This document shows, one piece after another, positions 18,698 through 28,504 of a stretch of 61,439 bases of DNA. A program made the translations under genes and the position numbers. Under the pieces are notes generated by a model that made no database searches, was not told the origin of the DNA, and saw only the letters and a list, made by a program, of their open reading frames with translations. The stretch is from JBEKYD01 sp049509915 (GTDB lineage Bacteria; Acidobacteriota; Terriglobia; Bryobacterales; Bryobacteraceae). Numbering within the stretch: position 1 is the stretch's first letter; each line of letters begins with the position of its first letter. The stretch lies in the NCBI GenBank assembly GCA_049509915.1, contig JBEKZL010000003.1:1-61439 (forward strand), read 5' to 3'.

Positions 18698-19687
18698 CTA
18701 ATTCCCGCTGGGGGCGGGCGTTTGCGCCTTCAGGAATGCATCCACATTACCCTTGTCGATGAGGGTGGCACCCGTATCGACAAACACCGGCACGGGGGAT
18801 CGCGTGTCTTCGGTCCAGTTCCCTTCCAAAGTCGGCAGCTTGTAGTGATGCACGGTATCCAGGATCAGAGCGCCGAAATGCGCCATGGTATAGGGTTTCT
18901 GCGCGATGGTGGCGGCAATCTTCCCCTTCTGTATCCAGGTGAGCGTGTTCGCGTCGGAATCCATGGCGACGATGACCTTGCCGTCCACCTTGTTCCGGTC
19001 GAGTACGTCGGCGACCTCCTGACACGCGGTGGCTTCGAGGCAAACGAAAGCGTCCGGCACCGACTTGCCCTTGAGAATCTCTTCGGTGGTATCGAATGCA
19101 ATGGACGGAGTGCCTTTCACGTCGACGACGCGAACAATCTTGATCTGCGGATGTTCGGCTAGGATGTTCTTGTAGCCCTGAAGCCGCTCGTCGAGGTTAT
19201 TCTGGCCCGGCATGGTGAACACGACTACGTTCCCCTTGCCGTGCAGGCGATCGGACAGGGTACGGCCGCCCATCAGCCCGGCCTGATAGTTGTTCGTGCC
19301 GACAAAAGTCAGACGCTTGCTTCCGGGAACGTCCGCGTCGATGGTGACCACTGGGATGCCTTGCGCGATAGCGGCATCGATGGGGTCTTTCATTAGCGTG
19401 GGATCGCCTGCGGAGACAAGGATTCCGGCCGGTTTCTTGGCCACGGCGTCACGGAACGCCTGCACCTCGGCCTGGGCATCGTAGGTGTCGGGGCCAACCG
19501 TTTCGGAAGCCACTCCTAAACCGCGCGCCGCGCGGTCGAGCCCGGCGCTGGCTGCCTGCCAATAAGCGAGCTTGGAGTTCAGGACGACCAGGTAATATTT
19601 TTCAGTTGCTTCGTGCCGGGAACCGCTGCAGGCGGCAAGCGCCGCAATCAGCGTTGCGGAAGCTAGTGCAGCAAGCGTTTTCTTCAT
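18698..19687 (-). CDS. Sugar ABC transporter substrate-binding lipoprotein (RbsB/periplasmic-binding-protein-like)
   Basis: This is a 329-residue lipoprotein with signal MKKTLAALASATLIAALAAC (lipobox LAAC). The periplasmic-binding-protein type 1 fold shows in YYLVVLNSKLAYWQA, the hinge text AKKPAGILVSAGDPT, IPVVTIDADVPGSKRLTFVG, DAFVCLEATACQEVADVL and VIVAMDSDANTLTWIQKGKI, as in ribose- and xylose-binding proteins. An AAGGAGG ribosome site fixes the start. No permease or ATPase gene accompanies it, so it is an orphan binding protein that either serves a transporter elsewhere or acts as a sensor partner (inference). Confidence 0.9.
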   Translation of the reverse strand: MKKTLAALASATLIAALAACSGSRHEATEKYYLVVLNSKLAYWQAASAGLDRAARGLGVASETVGPDTYDAQAEVQAFRDAVAKKPAGILVSAGDPTLMKDPIDAAIAQGIPVVTIDADVPGSKRLTFVGTNNYQAGLMGGRTLSDRLHGKGNVVVFTMPGQNNLDERLQGYKNILAEHPQIKIVRVVDVKGTPSIAFDTTEEILKGKSVPDAFVCLEATACQEVADVLDRNKVDGKVIVAMDSDANTLTWIQKGKIAATIAQKPYTMAHFGALILDTVHHYKLPTLEGNWTEDTRSPVPVFVDTGATLIDKGNVDAFLKAQTPAPSGN

Positions 19688-20064
19688 GAAATCCTCCTTG
19701 GCAAGAATAGGTATAACGCCTTTCCGTAGCCCGGAGCAAGGGTGTCCGGGTTTCGGAAACGGAAGCTGGCGAACCTCTTTGCGCCGCGGTAGTCCTCTAC
19801 CACGCACCCGATCCCTTGGCCAAGCGATGCCGGAATGAGCTTCCCCAACGTTTAGACTAGCAGACCGCTGGCGCAAACGCCCAGGGGGACGCGGCCGGCT
19901 CACTCCATGGCGATCGGGTGCCGTTGCCGGCGCTACCGTCACATAGGAGGTAACCGACTAGCTCCGAGGAGGTCGCGAAACTCGGGTTGAGTTCGCTTTC
20001 AAGCTCATCGGCATACAGCGGGGATGGCGCCCTTGTCTGCCGCGCTGCGCGATTCGAATATGGA
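19688..20064. other. Intergenic leader of the binding-protein gene with a stem-loop
   Basis: No gene is seen. On the minus strand, just before the sugar-binding gene, CTTCCGT and ACGGAAAG enclose an inner CCCGG/CCGGG hairpin, which makes a compact structured 5' leader. It does not match a riboswitch class that I recognise. The remainder shows nothing distinctive. Confidence 0.4.
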
Positions 20065-22719
20065 TCACTCCTGGCGGAGGGCGCTTACGGGATTCACACC
20101 GGTGACCTGGCGCGCTGGAATGAAGCAGGCCACGGCGGCCACGGTCAGGAACAATAGGGACACAGCCAGGAATGTGGTCGGGTCGGTCGGCCTGGTGTCA
20201 TAGAGCATGGCGGAAAGCGAGCGGACCAGCAGGGCCGCGCTGGCCATGCCGACGAGCGTGCCCAGCAACGCCAACGCGAGTCCCTGCCTGACCACCATCC
20301 AGACAATGGCGCCAGGTTCCGCGCCCAGGGCCATGCGGATGCCGAGTTCCCGCGCGCGCTCGGTGACGGAAAGCGCCATCACGGCGGCAATCCCGCTGCA
20401 ACTGATGAGCAGAGCGAGTCCGGCGAATACGGCCATCAGAATCGCCATGACGCGCGGCGGCGCCATGGAATCGTACTCCAGGCGTTCCATGGTTTCCACC
20501 CGGTCCACGGCGATGTGCGGATCGATATCGTGGAAGGCGGCACGGAGGAGCGGGGCGACAGCGGCGGGATCGAGCGAGGTTCGCACGATCAGCCAATTGG
20601 AAAGACCGGCCTGCTTGGCGGGTTCATAAACCTGGTCCACGGCGGGCCGATCCAGACCGTAATCCTTCACGTCGGCAACGACGCCGACGATTTGGACCCA
20701 CCGATCGAGGCGTCCGACGCGGATCCGATGGCCGACGGGATTTCCGTTGGGCCAGTGGCGACGCGCCAGAGCCTGATTGACGATGGCTACGGGCGCCTTC
20801 TCGTCGTCACGCCCGGTGAATACCCGCCCTTTCACCAGAGGCTGGCGGATGGTATCGAAATAGGCCGGCGAAACAATGCGAAGCGCCGTTTGCGGCTTGG
20901 GCTCGTCCTTGGGCACGGGCCGTCCTTCGATTTCGAACTCATCGACGCCGGGCCCGCTGACGATGCCGGCCGGATTGAAGGGAATGCTGGAAGCGAGTGC
21001 CGCCGAATCGACGCCGCCCACCGAGCCGATCTTACCGAGCACCGTCTCCATGAGAGCGTCGTACGTGGCCATCGTATACTGCGGAAATCCGGGACTGTAC
21101 CGCAGGGTGATCAGACGATCGGGCTCGAAACCCGGTTTGACCTGCTGGAGCTTGGCGAAACTGCGAATCATGAGCCCCGCGCCGATGAGCAGGACGAAAG
21201 AAACCGCGACCTGCGCCACCACCAGGGCGCCACGCATGCGGTGCCGCGACCGGTTGGCGGTGACGCGCCCGCCGGCCTGTTGGAATGCGCTACCGACCCA
21301 CTGGCCAACGGAACCGGCTGGCGCAAGGCCGAAGAGAATTCCGGTGGCCAGCGATGCCAGAACGGTGAAAAGAAGAATGGGCCGATCGATATGAACTTCG
21401 GCGGCGCGGGCGGTAAAGCGCGCGGCGAATTTCACCAGCATGGCCAGGGCCGCGGGCGCCAGCAGCAAGCCCGACGCTCCGCCCACGGTCGACAGGATCA
21501 CGCTTTCGGTGAGCAACTGGCGGATGAGGCGGCCGCGGCTGGCGCCGAGCGCGGCACGCACGGCGAATTCGCGTTCGAGTTTGAGGACGCGGGCCAGCAG
21601 CAGATTGGCCACGTTGGCGCAGGCGATGAGCAGCACGAAGGAGGCGCCGGCCAGCAGCACCAGAAAGGCGGAGCGTCCGCGCCGGGTCAGGTCGGTCTCG
21701 AGCGGGACCACAGCCAACCAATAGCCGTACTTGGGGGGATAATCGGCCGAGTTTGCCCCTTCGACCTGGCCTGCCGCCACGGCAAGGTCCGCCTGCGCCT
21801 TTTCGAGGGGCACGCCGGGTTTGAGGCGGGCGAAGGCGGTCATCATGCGGTTGCCCCGGCCGGCGATAAATGCGGCGCTGCTTCGCATCGGGCATTGCGA
21901 CGTCGGCATATAGACATCGGCTTCGGTAGGATACTGCGGAATGGGCGGCAGCACGCCGAGGACGGTGTGCGGCCGGTTATTCATCTGGAAAACCTTGCCC
22001 ACGATATTCGGGTCGCCGCTCTGGTGGACCTGCCAGTACTTGTAGCTGAGAATGAGGACGGCGGGCGCATCCGGGCGATCGTCGGCGGCAACGAATGTAC
22101 GGCCCAGCAGCGGCTTGACTCCCAGCACGTCGAAGAAATTAGCGGAGACCACCGCGGTTTCCACGCGCTCGGCGGTGTCTTTGCCAAACAACAGGAAGCT
22201 CATCATGTGATGTTCGACAATGCCGGTCACGGTGTGGTTCCGCCCCCGGTAGTCCTGGAGTTCCTTCACCGAAAACGGCATGTCGTCGATGTGCGCCTGG
22301 CGGAGCTGCTGATGCAGGACCACCAGTTGGCCGCCATCGCGATACGGCAGCGGGCGGAGGAGCACCCCATAGACGACGCTGAAGATGGCGGTGGTCGCGC
22401 CAATGCCGAGAGCCAGAGTTAGAATCGCCGCGGCCGAAAAGCCGGGATGGAAGATCAGCACGCGAGCGCCGTACCGGATATCCTGCAGCAGCGCTTCCAC
22501 GATGCGGCCGGCGCGGGCGTCGCGGCAATCTTCCTTGCGCGGCTCGATGCCGCCCAAGCTTAGCACGGCACGGCGGCGGGCCTCGCCGGGATCCATGCCA
22601 CGGCCGAGGTTCAACTCCGTCTGGCGGTCCAGGTGGTATTCGAGCTCCCGAGCGAGATCGCGCTCGTCGTTGGCGCGATTGGCGAGAAAACGAAAGATAG
22701 CGAGAATCCTGCGTCCCAT
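20065..22719 (-). CDS. ABC transporter permease of the acidobacterial ADOP family
   Basis: This inner-membrane protein has 884 residues. It starts with an N-terminal cytoplasmic segment of about 80 residues (ARELEYHLDRQTELNLGRGM). A transmembrane helix (SAAAILTLALGIGATTAIFS) follows, then a MacB-like periplasmic domain, and two FtsX-type permease modules with RALGASRGRL- and RMALGAEPG-like loops. The architecture and neighbourhood fit the family called acidobacterial duplicated orphan permease. These occur as many paralogues without a linked ATPase. A PadR regulator of the matching type lies 12 bp upstream on the same strand. A second copy of the pair is at 50315-53217. The transported substrate is not known. 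Confidence 0.92.
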   Translation of the reverse strand: MGRRILAIFRFLANRANDERDLARELEYHLDRQTELNLGRGMDPGEARRRAVLSLGGIEPRKEDCRDARAGRIVEALLQDIRYGARVLIFHPGFSAAAILTLALGIGATTAIFSVVYGVLLRPLPYRDGGQLVVLHQQLRQAHIDDMPFSVKELQDYRGRNHTVTGIVEHHMMSFLLFGKDTAERVETAVVSANFFDVLGVKPLLGRTFVAADDRPDAPAVLILSYKYWQVHQSGDPNIVGKVFQMNNRPHTVLGVLPPIPQYPTEADVYMPTSQCPMRSSAAFIAGRGNRMMTAFARLKPGVPLEKAQADLAVAAGQVEGANSADYPPKYGYWLAVVPLETDLTRRGRSAFLVLLAGASFVLLIACANVANLLLARVLKLEREFAVRAALGASRGRLIRQLLTESVILSTVGGASGLLLAPAALAMLVKFAARFTARAAEVHIDRPILLFTVLASLATGILFGLAPAGSVGQWVGSAFQQAGGRVTANRSRHRMRGALVVAQVAVSFVLLIGAGLMIRSFAKLQQVKPGFEPDRLITLRYSPGFPQYTMATYDALMETVLGKIGSVGGVDSAALASSIPFNPAGIVSGPGVDEFEIEGRPVPKDEPKPQTALRIVSPAYFDTIRQPLVKGRVFTGRDDEKAPVAIVNQALARRHWPNGNPVGHRIRVGRLDRWVQIVGVVADVKDYGLDRPAVDQVYEPAKQAGLSNWLIVRTSLDPAAVAPLLRAAFHDIDPHIAVDRVETMERLEYDSMAPPRVMAILMAVFAGLALLISCSGIAAVMALSVTERARELGIRMALGAEPGAIVWMVVRQGLALALLGTLVGMASAALLVRSLSAMLYDTRPTDPTTFLAVSLLFLTVAAVACFIPARQVTGVNPVSALRQE

Positions 22720-22731
22720 GGTCCCTCCCTC

Positions 22732-23061
22732 TCAGGCCCCTACAATTCGCGCGACCGCAGCCGACAGGCGAATCCAGTTCTCTTTTTCGTCTGCCAATTG
22801 GCGGCGTCCCAGCCGGGTGAGTTGGTAATACCTGGCCTGCCGGTTGTTATCCGATGTCTTCCAGGCCGCGGAAATCCAACCCTGCTCTTCCAGGCGGTGC
22901 AGGGCCGGATAGAGCGAGCCCTGATTGACTTTGAGGACATCCTCGGAGATCTGCTGGATGCGCTGCGAGATGCCCCAGCCGTGCATCGGCTCCAGTTCCA
23001 GCGTACGGAGAATGAGCAGATCCAGTGTCCCTTGCAGCAGGTCGCTTCTCGTTTTGGGCAT
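22732..23061 (-). CDS. PadR-family transcriptional regulator (acidobacterial type)
   Basis: This is a 109-residue winged-helix repressor. The signature is LLQGTLDLLILRTLELEPMH, then GWGISQRIQQ, VNQGSLYPALHRLEEQGWI and RYYQLTRLGRRQL. It is the first gene of a pair with the ADOP permease, 12 bp apart, and presumably controls it, as this association is the standard one for the family. The open frame upstream of the ATG has no support. A ribosome site is not obvious (ACCGGCTCTT precedes the ATG). Confidence 0.92.
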   Translation of the reverse strand: MPKTRSDLLQGTLDLLILRTLELEPMHGWGISQRIQQISEDVLKVNQGSLYPALHRLEEQGWISAAWKTSDNNRQARYYQLTRLGRRQLADEKENWIRLSAAVARIVGA

Positions 23062-23296
23062 AAGAGCCGGTCCTTCAGTTCCCGCCCGGTGATGGCGGCG
23101 GGCGGTTCGATGAGGTCCGCCCTCCCTCCTCCAGGCAATCTACAGAAATAATACGGCAACTTCTGTAGATTGTCCAGGGAAGATGGTAACCCGCTTCTCA
23201 GGGGAAAGAGATTTTTCCCCAAGGTGGCCGGCCGGTTCTCCCGCGGGCGCGAACCGGGCGCTCTCTCGATGCGACTAAAAACTCGAAAGATATGAA

Positions 23297-23325
23297 TTGA
23301 CTTTCCGGTACTTGGTCCTTATGCT
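23297..23325 (+). promoter_or_regulatory. Sigma-70-type promoter for the TonB receptor at 23441
   Basis: TTGACT (23297-23302) and TATGCT (23320-23325) stand 17 bp apart, about 115 bp before the receptor ATG. Confidence 0.5.
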
Positions 23326-23440
23326 TGTACCAATATGCTGTCGAACCTCTCCGAAGGTTAGGCAAAGGCTTAGCCAGCCCTGTCTGCGGCAAAGCCAGCG
23401 GCATAATTCCATAAGTGGTCATTCAAGAGAGAGGGGAGTT

Positions 23441-26400
23441 ATGCTTTGCAAGCCTTGTGCTCTGAGTGTGCTGTTTTTCTCATTTCTCGGCGCGCTACCG
23501 TGCGCGGCGCAAACTGTTCGCGGCACGATCTTAGGCACGGTCACCGATCCTTCGGGCGCCGTTGTCCGCAGAGCTAAAGTTACGGTCAGAGAGGTTTCGA
23601 CCGGACTTACCCGCTCCGAACTTACCAATGACGAGGGCGAGTATTCCATTCCGCAGCTTCCCGCCGGGCGCTACGACCTGGTAGTGGAAGAGCCCAGTTT
23701 CAAAAAGACGGAGAAGACCGGCATCGAGTTACGCGTCGACGACCGCCTGCGCCAGGACGTTACTCTCGCCATGGGACAGGTTTCCGAGGTGGTCATGGTT
23801 GCGGCACAAGCCGCCGTCGTAAGCACGGATTCGTCTACTGTCGGCAACGTGGTGGATAACAGGCAGGTCACGGAACTGCCGCTCAACGGGCGCAATTTCC
23901 TGCAACTCCAACTGCTGGGGCCGGGTGCGAACACCGGCGTCAAGGGCTCGCAGAACCAGACCCAGGGAGGATCCTTCACCGTCAACGGTGCGCGCGAGCA
24001 ATCCAATAACTTCCTGCTGGATGGCATGGACAACAACGACCTTGCCATCAACCAGTACGCGGTGGCGATTTCGACCGAGGCGATTCTGGAGTTCAAGGAC
24101 CAGGTCAGCACTTATTCGGCGGAGTTCGGCCGCAGTCCGGGAGCGCAAATCAACATAGCAACCAAGAGCGGCACCAACCAGATTCACGGCGTGTTGTACG
24201 AATATCTGCGCAACGACGATCTGGACGCCAAAAATTTTTTCGACCGTCCCGGCCCGATTCCCGGCTACAAACGCAACCAGTACGGCACGTCCATCGGCGG
24301 TCCGATCAAGAAAAACAAGACGTTTTACTTCGGCAATTACGAGGGAACGCGCGTCCGGCAAGGCATAACCAAGGTGGCCACCGAGCCCACCCAGGCGATG
24401 AAGACCGGCGATTTTTCGGCCCTCCCCACCCTGATCTACGACCCGTCGTCCCTGCAAACGGGCAACGGAACGGCGGTACGCAATCCATTCCCGGGTAACA
24501 TCATTCCGACGTCGGATATTTCCCAGGTCGGCACCAATGTGCTATCGCTCTACCCGGCGCCCAACGGCCCCGGAACTTCGACGGCCAACGGCCTCTACAC
24601 TTCGAGCCCCACCAAGATCGATAATTTCGACCAGTTTACGGTGCGCATGGACCACCGCTTCAACGACAATAACAGCCTTTTCGGCCGCTACAGCTATATC
24701 AAGGAATATCGTTTCGACACCTTCGATTCCTTTTGCGCCAGCACCAACAACGTGCCCGGCTTCGGCTGCGACACGCTCAACGGCGGCCAGCAGGCGGTGG
24801 CCGATTATGTCCGGCTGCTCGGCCCGACGAAGGTGAACGACGCCCGGGTTTCGTTCACTCGCGTGCGCGGCGGCATTTTCCAGCAGCACGAGGGCGACGA
24901 CGTTTCGACGCAACTGGGAATTGAAGGCACGTCGCGCAGTCCCAAAGACTTTGGCGTGCCTGTCATCAATGTCACTGGATACGATCACCTGGGCGAGGCC
25001 ACCAACCTGCCGCAGGACCGGCACGACAATACCTACGAATATGCCGATTCGCTGTCGTGGACGAGCGGCCGGCACACTACCAAGTTCGGGGCCGAGGTCC
25101 GGCATTTTCAGGAGAGTTTTCTGTTCGATTCGAGCGCCAGAGGCACTATCAGCTTCACCCCGTTCTACACCGCGCAAGCTTCGGAAACGTCCGCCGGAGT
25201 GGTCAACGCGATCACGGGAACCGGCAACGCCATCGCCGACCTGCTGCTGGGCGACGCCGATACATCGAGTGTCAGCCGGTCATTCGCGGGGATTAACGCC
25301 AACACCGTGGCGGGTCTTCGCCAGACGTCCACCAACCTGTTCGCGCAGGACGATTTTCGCGTGCTGCCGAACCTGACGCTGAATCTCGGAATTCGCTGGG
25401 AATATAACGCGCCCACCACCGACAAGTACGACCACCTGGCGACCTTCGATCCAACTTATCCCAACAGCACGCCGCTGCCGTACCTCCGCATCTCCACGCC
25501 GCAGACGCCCAACATCTACAACGCGTCGAAGCGGGAATTCGCGCCGCGCCTGGGTTTGGCCTGGACGCCGTTCGGGCCGAAGACCGTGATTCGCGGCGGC
25601 TACGGCGTTTTCTGGGACGTCAAGATTCTCAATATCATCCTCAACTCCAACCTGACCGCGCCGTTCCTTACGGCCTACAGCTACAACCAGAGCACCACCG
25701 GCATTCCGAACATCAATCTGGCAAACCCCTACGGCGGCACCGTCACGCCCGCCTTTCCCAGCGCTTCCTGGGTGGAAAATCCCTTCCGCGACGGTTATAT
25801 GCAGCAGTGGAACGTCAACGTGCAACACCAGCTCAGCTCGACCATGGGCTTCACGCTGGGATACGTGGGATCGAAGGGCACCCACCTGGACCGCGCTTAC
25901 GATTACAACGAACCGGCGCCCACGGCATCCTTCACGCAAGCGTTGCGCAAATACCCGGAGTACGCGTCGATCAGCGTCCGGTCGCCCTCGGCGTCTTCAA
26001 TTTACGACTCCTTGCAGGCCAGCTACCAGAAGAACTTCTCGCACGGGCTGCAATTGCTGGCCGCGTATACCTTTTCGAAATCGATTGACGATTCGTCGTT
26101 GTGGAACGGATCGGTGGTGGATGTTACTAACTTCCGCCTGGAGCGCGGTCTCTCGACTTTCGACACTCGCAACCGCTTCATTGCCAGTTACACCTACGAC
26201 TTACCGTACGGCCATGGACGGCCGTTCGGAGGCAAGAGTTCGAGCCTGGTGAACATTTTATTCGGCGAATGGCAAACCAACGGCATCGTCACGGCTCAAT
26301 CCGGAAACCCGCTCGATCCCACCACTGGGTTGCAGCTTTCGGGTACCCAGACCGGCACGCGGCCAGACGTGACGTGCAATCCCAATGCATTCAACCACGA

Positions 26401-26716
26401 CCCGGCGGAATGGTTCAACGTCTCCTGCTTCTCCGACAGCTTTCTCGGGCGCTACGGCAGTGCCGGCCGCGACATCATCATCGGGCCGCCCACGCACGAC
26501 TTCGATTTTTCCATGCTGAAGCGCTTCCCGCTGGGTCGAGAAGAACGCTACCTGCAATTCCGCGGGGAGATTTTCAACCTGTTCAACCATCCGAACTTCG
26601 ACAACCCGAGCGTGACGGAGACGAGTTCGACCTTCGGCAAGATCACTTCGGCGGGAGTGCAGGATTCGCGAGCCAGCTCGCGGCAGATCCAGTTCGCCCT
26701 ACGAATGGTCTTCTGA
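23441..26716 (+). CDS. TonB-dependent receptor with carboxypeptidase-regulatory-like domain (Oar-like)
   Basis: This outer-membrane receptor has 1091 residues. The signal peptide is LSVLFFSFLGALPCAAQ. The N-terminal Cna-B-like domain reads GTILGTVTDPSGAVVRRAKV and GEYSIPQLPAGRYDL. The plug shows ELPLNGRNFLQLQLL, NNFLLDGMDNND and EFGRSPGAQINIATKSGTN. The barrel closes with SSRQIQFALRMVF, and FNLFNHPNFDNP is a typical late-barrel phrase. I start at the ATG with GAGGGGAG in front, not at the earlier ATG-less extension. The amidase gene follows after 13 bp, so receptor and hydrolase may act on the same imported compound (inference). Confidence 0.94.
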   Translation: MLCKPCALSVLFFSFLGALPCAAQTVRGTILGTVTDPSGAVVRRAKVTVREVSTGLTRSELTNDEGEYSIPQLPAGRYDLVVEEPSFKKTEKTGIELRVDDRLRQDVTLAMGQVSEVVMVAAQAAVVSTDSSTVGNVVDNRQVTELPLNGRNFLQLQLLGPGANTGVKGSQNQTQGGSFTVNGAREQSNNFLLDGMDNNDLAINQYAVAISTEAILEFKDQVSTYSAEFGRSPGAQINIATKSGTNQIHGVLYEYLRNDDLDAKNFFDRPGPIPGYKRNQYGTSIGGPIKKNKTFYFGNYEGTRVRQGITKVATEPTQAMKTGDFSALPTLIYDPSSLQTGNGTAVRNPFPGNIIPTSDISQVGTNVLSLYPAPNGPGTSTANGLYTSSPTKIDNFDQFTVRMDHRFNDNNSLFGRYSYIKEYRFDTFDSFCASTNNVPGFGCDTLNGGQQAVADYVRLLGPTKVNDARVSFTRVRGGIFQQHEGDDVSTQLGIEGTSRSPKDFGVPVINVTGYDHLGEATNLPQDRHDNTYEYADSLSWTSGRHTTKFGAEVRHFQESFLFDSSARGTISFTPFYTAQASETSAGVVNAITGTGNAIADLLLGDADTSSVSRSFAGINANTVAGLRQTSTNLFAQDDFRVLPNLTLNLGIRWEYNAPTTDKYDHLATFDPTYPNSTPLPYLRISTPQTPNIYNASKREFAPRLGLAWTPFGPKTVIRGGYGVFWDVKILNIILNSNLTAPFLTAYSYNQSTTGIPNINLANPYGGTVTPAFPSASWVENPFRDGYMQQWNVNVQHQLSSTMGFTLGYVGSKGTHLDRAYDYNEPAPTASFTQALRKYPEYASISVRSPSASSIYDSLQASYQKNFSHGLQLLAAYTFSKSIDDSSLWNGSVVDVTNFRLERGLSTFDTRNRFIASYTYDLPYGHGRPFGGKSSSLVNILFGEWQTNGIVTAQSGNPLDPTTGLQLSGTQTGTRPDVTCNPNAFNHDPAEWFNVSCFSDSFLGRYGSAGRDIIIGPPTHDFDFSMLKRFPLGREERYLQFRGEIFNLFNHPNFDNPSVTETSSTFGKITSAGVQDSRASSRQIQFALRMVF

Positions 26717-26729
26717 TACCTTTTGCCCA

Positions 26730-28484
26730 ATGAGACCAATTCGCCTTCTACCCTTTGCCCTGGCCGCCGCGGCGGTAGCTCTGTGCTGGCGCGGCGCACT
26801 GGTGGGCCAGACCAAGCCGGCCGCGCCGCAGCCATTCCGGGTGCTGGAGTCGACCATTCCAGAGATGCGGACGGCGATGGAGCAGAAGCGGCTCACCTCG
26901 CGCCAACTGGTGACGCTCTTTCTGGCCCGCATCGGCATGTACGAAGACAAGCTCCACTGCATCATCACGGTCAACCCGCATGTGTTGGAAGAAGCCGATG
27001 AGCGCGACCGCGAACGGGCCGAGGGGCACGTTCGCGGCCCACTGCACGGGATTCCCATCGCTCTCAAGGACAACGTGCTCACCCACGATATCGTCACCAC
27101 CGGCGGCGCGCTGGCCTTCGACGGGTATGTTCCGCCCTATGACGCCACGCTGGTGAAAAACCTGCGCGACGCGGGAGCGGTGATCATCGCCAAGACCGGC
27201 CTTTCGGAGTTGGCCAACTGGGTCGCCGGCGCGCCTACTCCCATGCCGGGCAACTATAACGCCATCCGCGGTTTTGGTTTCAACCCCTACGACCCGCGGC
27301 GCGATCCGCGCGAAGGCTCTTTCGACGGCCGTCCGGCGCTGCAAACCGGCGGTTCGAGTTCCGGCGTGGGTACGGCTGCAAGTTTCTGGGCGGGCAATGT
27401 GGGCTCCGAGACATCAGGCTCGATTCTGAGCCCATCGAACCAGAATATGCTAGCCGCGGTGAAACCGACCGTGGGCCGCATCAGCCGCTACGGCGTGATC
27501 CCTATCACCGCCGACCAGGATACCGCCGGCCCGATGGCCCGCACCGTGACCGACGCCGCGATCATGCTGGGCGCGCTCGAGAGCCCCGCACCCGACCCCA
27601 ACGACGCCGCCACCAAGAAGTGCACGCCGCCGCCCGGCCGCGATTATACGCAGTTTCTCATAGCCGATGGCTTGAAAGGTGTCCGCATCGGCATCCCCCG
27701 CGCCTATTACTACGATCATGCCGATTTGCCAGGCGGACACGGCCGCGGCGGGCGCGGAGGCGGCGGTTTCGGCAACGGCCTCACGCCGGAACAGACGCGC
27801 GTCATGACCGAAGCGATCGCGATTCTCAGCCAGCAAGGAGCCGAGATCGTGGATCCGGCCAACATCCCGAGTATCGTGAGCCAGGACCCCTCCCAGAATT
27901 TTGCGCTTTGGGGACAGTGCTCCGGCGTGAACAACTCCAAGGGTAAGGACAGCGATTGTTCCGTGGTGTTGAAGTACGGCATGAAGCGCGACTTCAACGC
28001 CTGGCTGGCGTCGCTGGCGGCTTCGGCGCCGATCCGCACCCTCACCGAGCTGCGCGAATGGAACCTCACTCACACCGTGGCCGGTGCCATCAAATACGGA
28101 CAGTCGCAACTGGATATTTCCGATGAGATGGACGTGGAACGCGACCGCGCGCGGTACGAAGCCGACCGCGCCAAAGACATTCGGCTGGCCGCTACCGAGG
28201 GCATCGACGCGGTCATGAAGGCCGACCGCCTGGACGCGTTGCTGTTCCCCGGAGCAAGCGGCGCGGCGATTGCCGCCCGGCCCGGGTACCCGACGGTAAT
28301 TGTGCCCTTCGGGATGGTGCCCGACGCCCCCACGCCTCCATTCCCGCCCGGTTTCGACGCCAAGCCCCAGCCGTTTGGAGTGGCGTTCACCGGGATGGCG
28401 TGCAGCGAACCGAAGTTGCTCGAAATGGCTTACGCGTTCGAACAGGCGACCAAGCGAAGGGTGGCACCGCCATCGGTGCCGTAG
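26730..28484 (+). CDS. Secreted amidase (amidase signature family)
   Basis: This 584-residue hydrolase has a hydrophobic N-terminal signal (LLPFALAAAAVALCW). The Ser-cisSer-Lys machinery is present: Lys113 in IPIALKDN, the GGSSSGVG loop at 207-214, and nucleophile Ser231 in GSETSGSILSP. An unusual glycine-rich insertion (GGHGRGGRGGGGFGNG, about residues 335-350) sits before the helix LTPEQTRVM. It probably hydrolyses carboxamides in the periplasm. It follows the TonB receptor in the same operon. Confidence 0.92.
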   Translation: MRPIRLLPFALAAAAVALCWRGALVGQTKPAAPQPFRVLESTIPEMRTAMEQKRLTSRQLVTLFLARIGMYEDKLHCIITVNPHVLEEADERDRERAEGHVRGPLHGIPIALKDNVLTHDIVTTGGALAFDGYVPPYDATLVKNLRDAGAVIIAKTGLSELANWVAGAPTPMPGNYNAIRGFGFNPYDPRRDPREGSFDGRPALQTGGSSSGVGTAASFWAGNVGSETSGSILSPSNQNMLAAVKPTVGRISRYGVIPITADQDTAGPMARTVTDAAIMLGALESPAPDPNDAATKKCTPPPGRDYTQFLIADGLKGVRIGIPRAYYYDHADLPGGHGRGGRGGGGFGNGLTPEQTRVMTEAIAILSQQGAEIVDPANIPSIVSQDPSQNFALWGQCSGVNNSKGKDSDCSVVLKYGMKRDFNAWLASLAASAPIRTLTELREWNLTHTVAGAIKYGQSQLDISDEMDVERDRARYEADRAKDIRLAATEGIDAVMKADRLDALLFPGASGAAIAARPGYPTVIVPFGMVPDAPTPPFPPGFDAKPQPFGVAFTGMACSEPKLLEMAYAFEQATKRRVAPPSVP

Positions 28485-28504
28485 GCCTCAAAACCGCGGC
28501 CGGC

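Noticed and set aside
19690..19900. Possible cyclic-di-GMP or similar riboswitch on the minus strand
   Set aside because: A nested stem and a GCGCAAAGAG string are present, but the conserved blocks of known classes are not in place.
20515..22422. 635-codon plus-strand frame opposite the ADOP permease
   Set aside because: Codon-pattern shadow of a high-GC gene; composition is rich in Arg/Gly/His/Asp with no domain, while the minus strand has a full family match.
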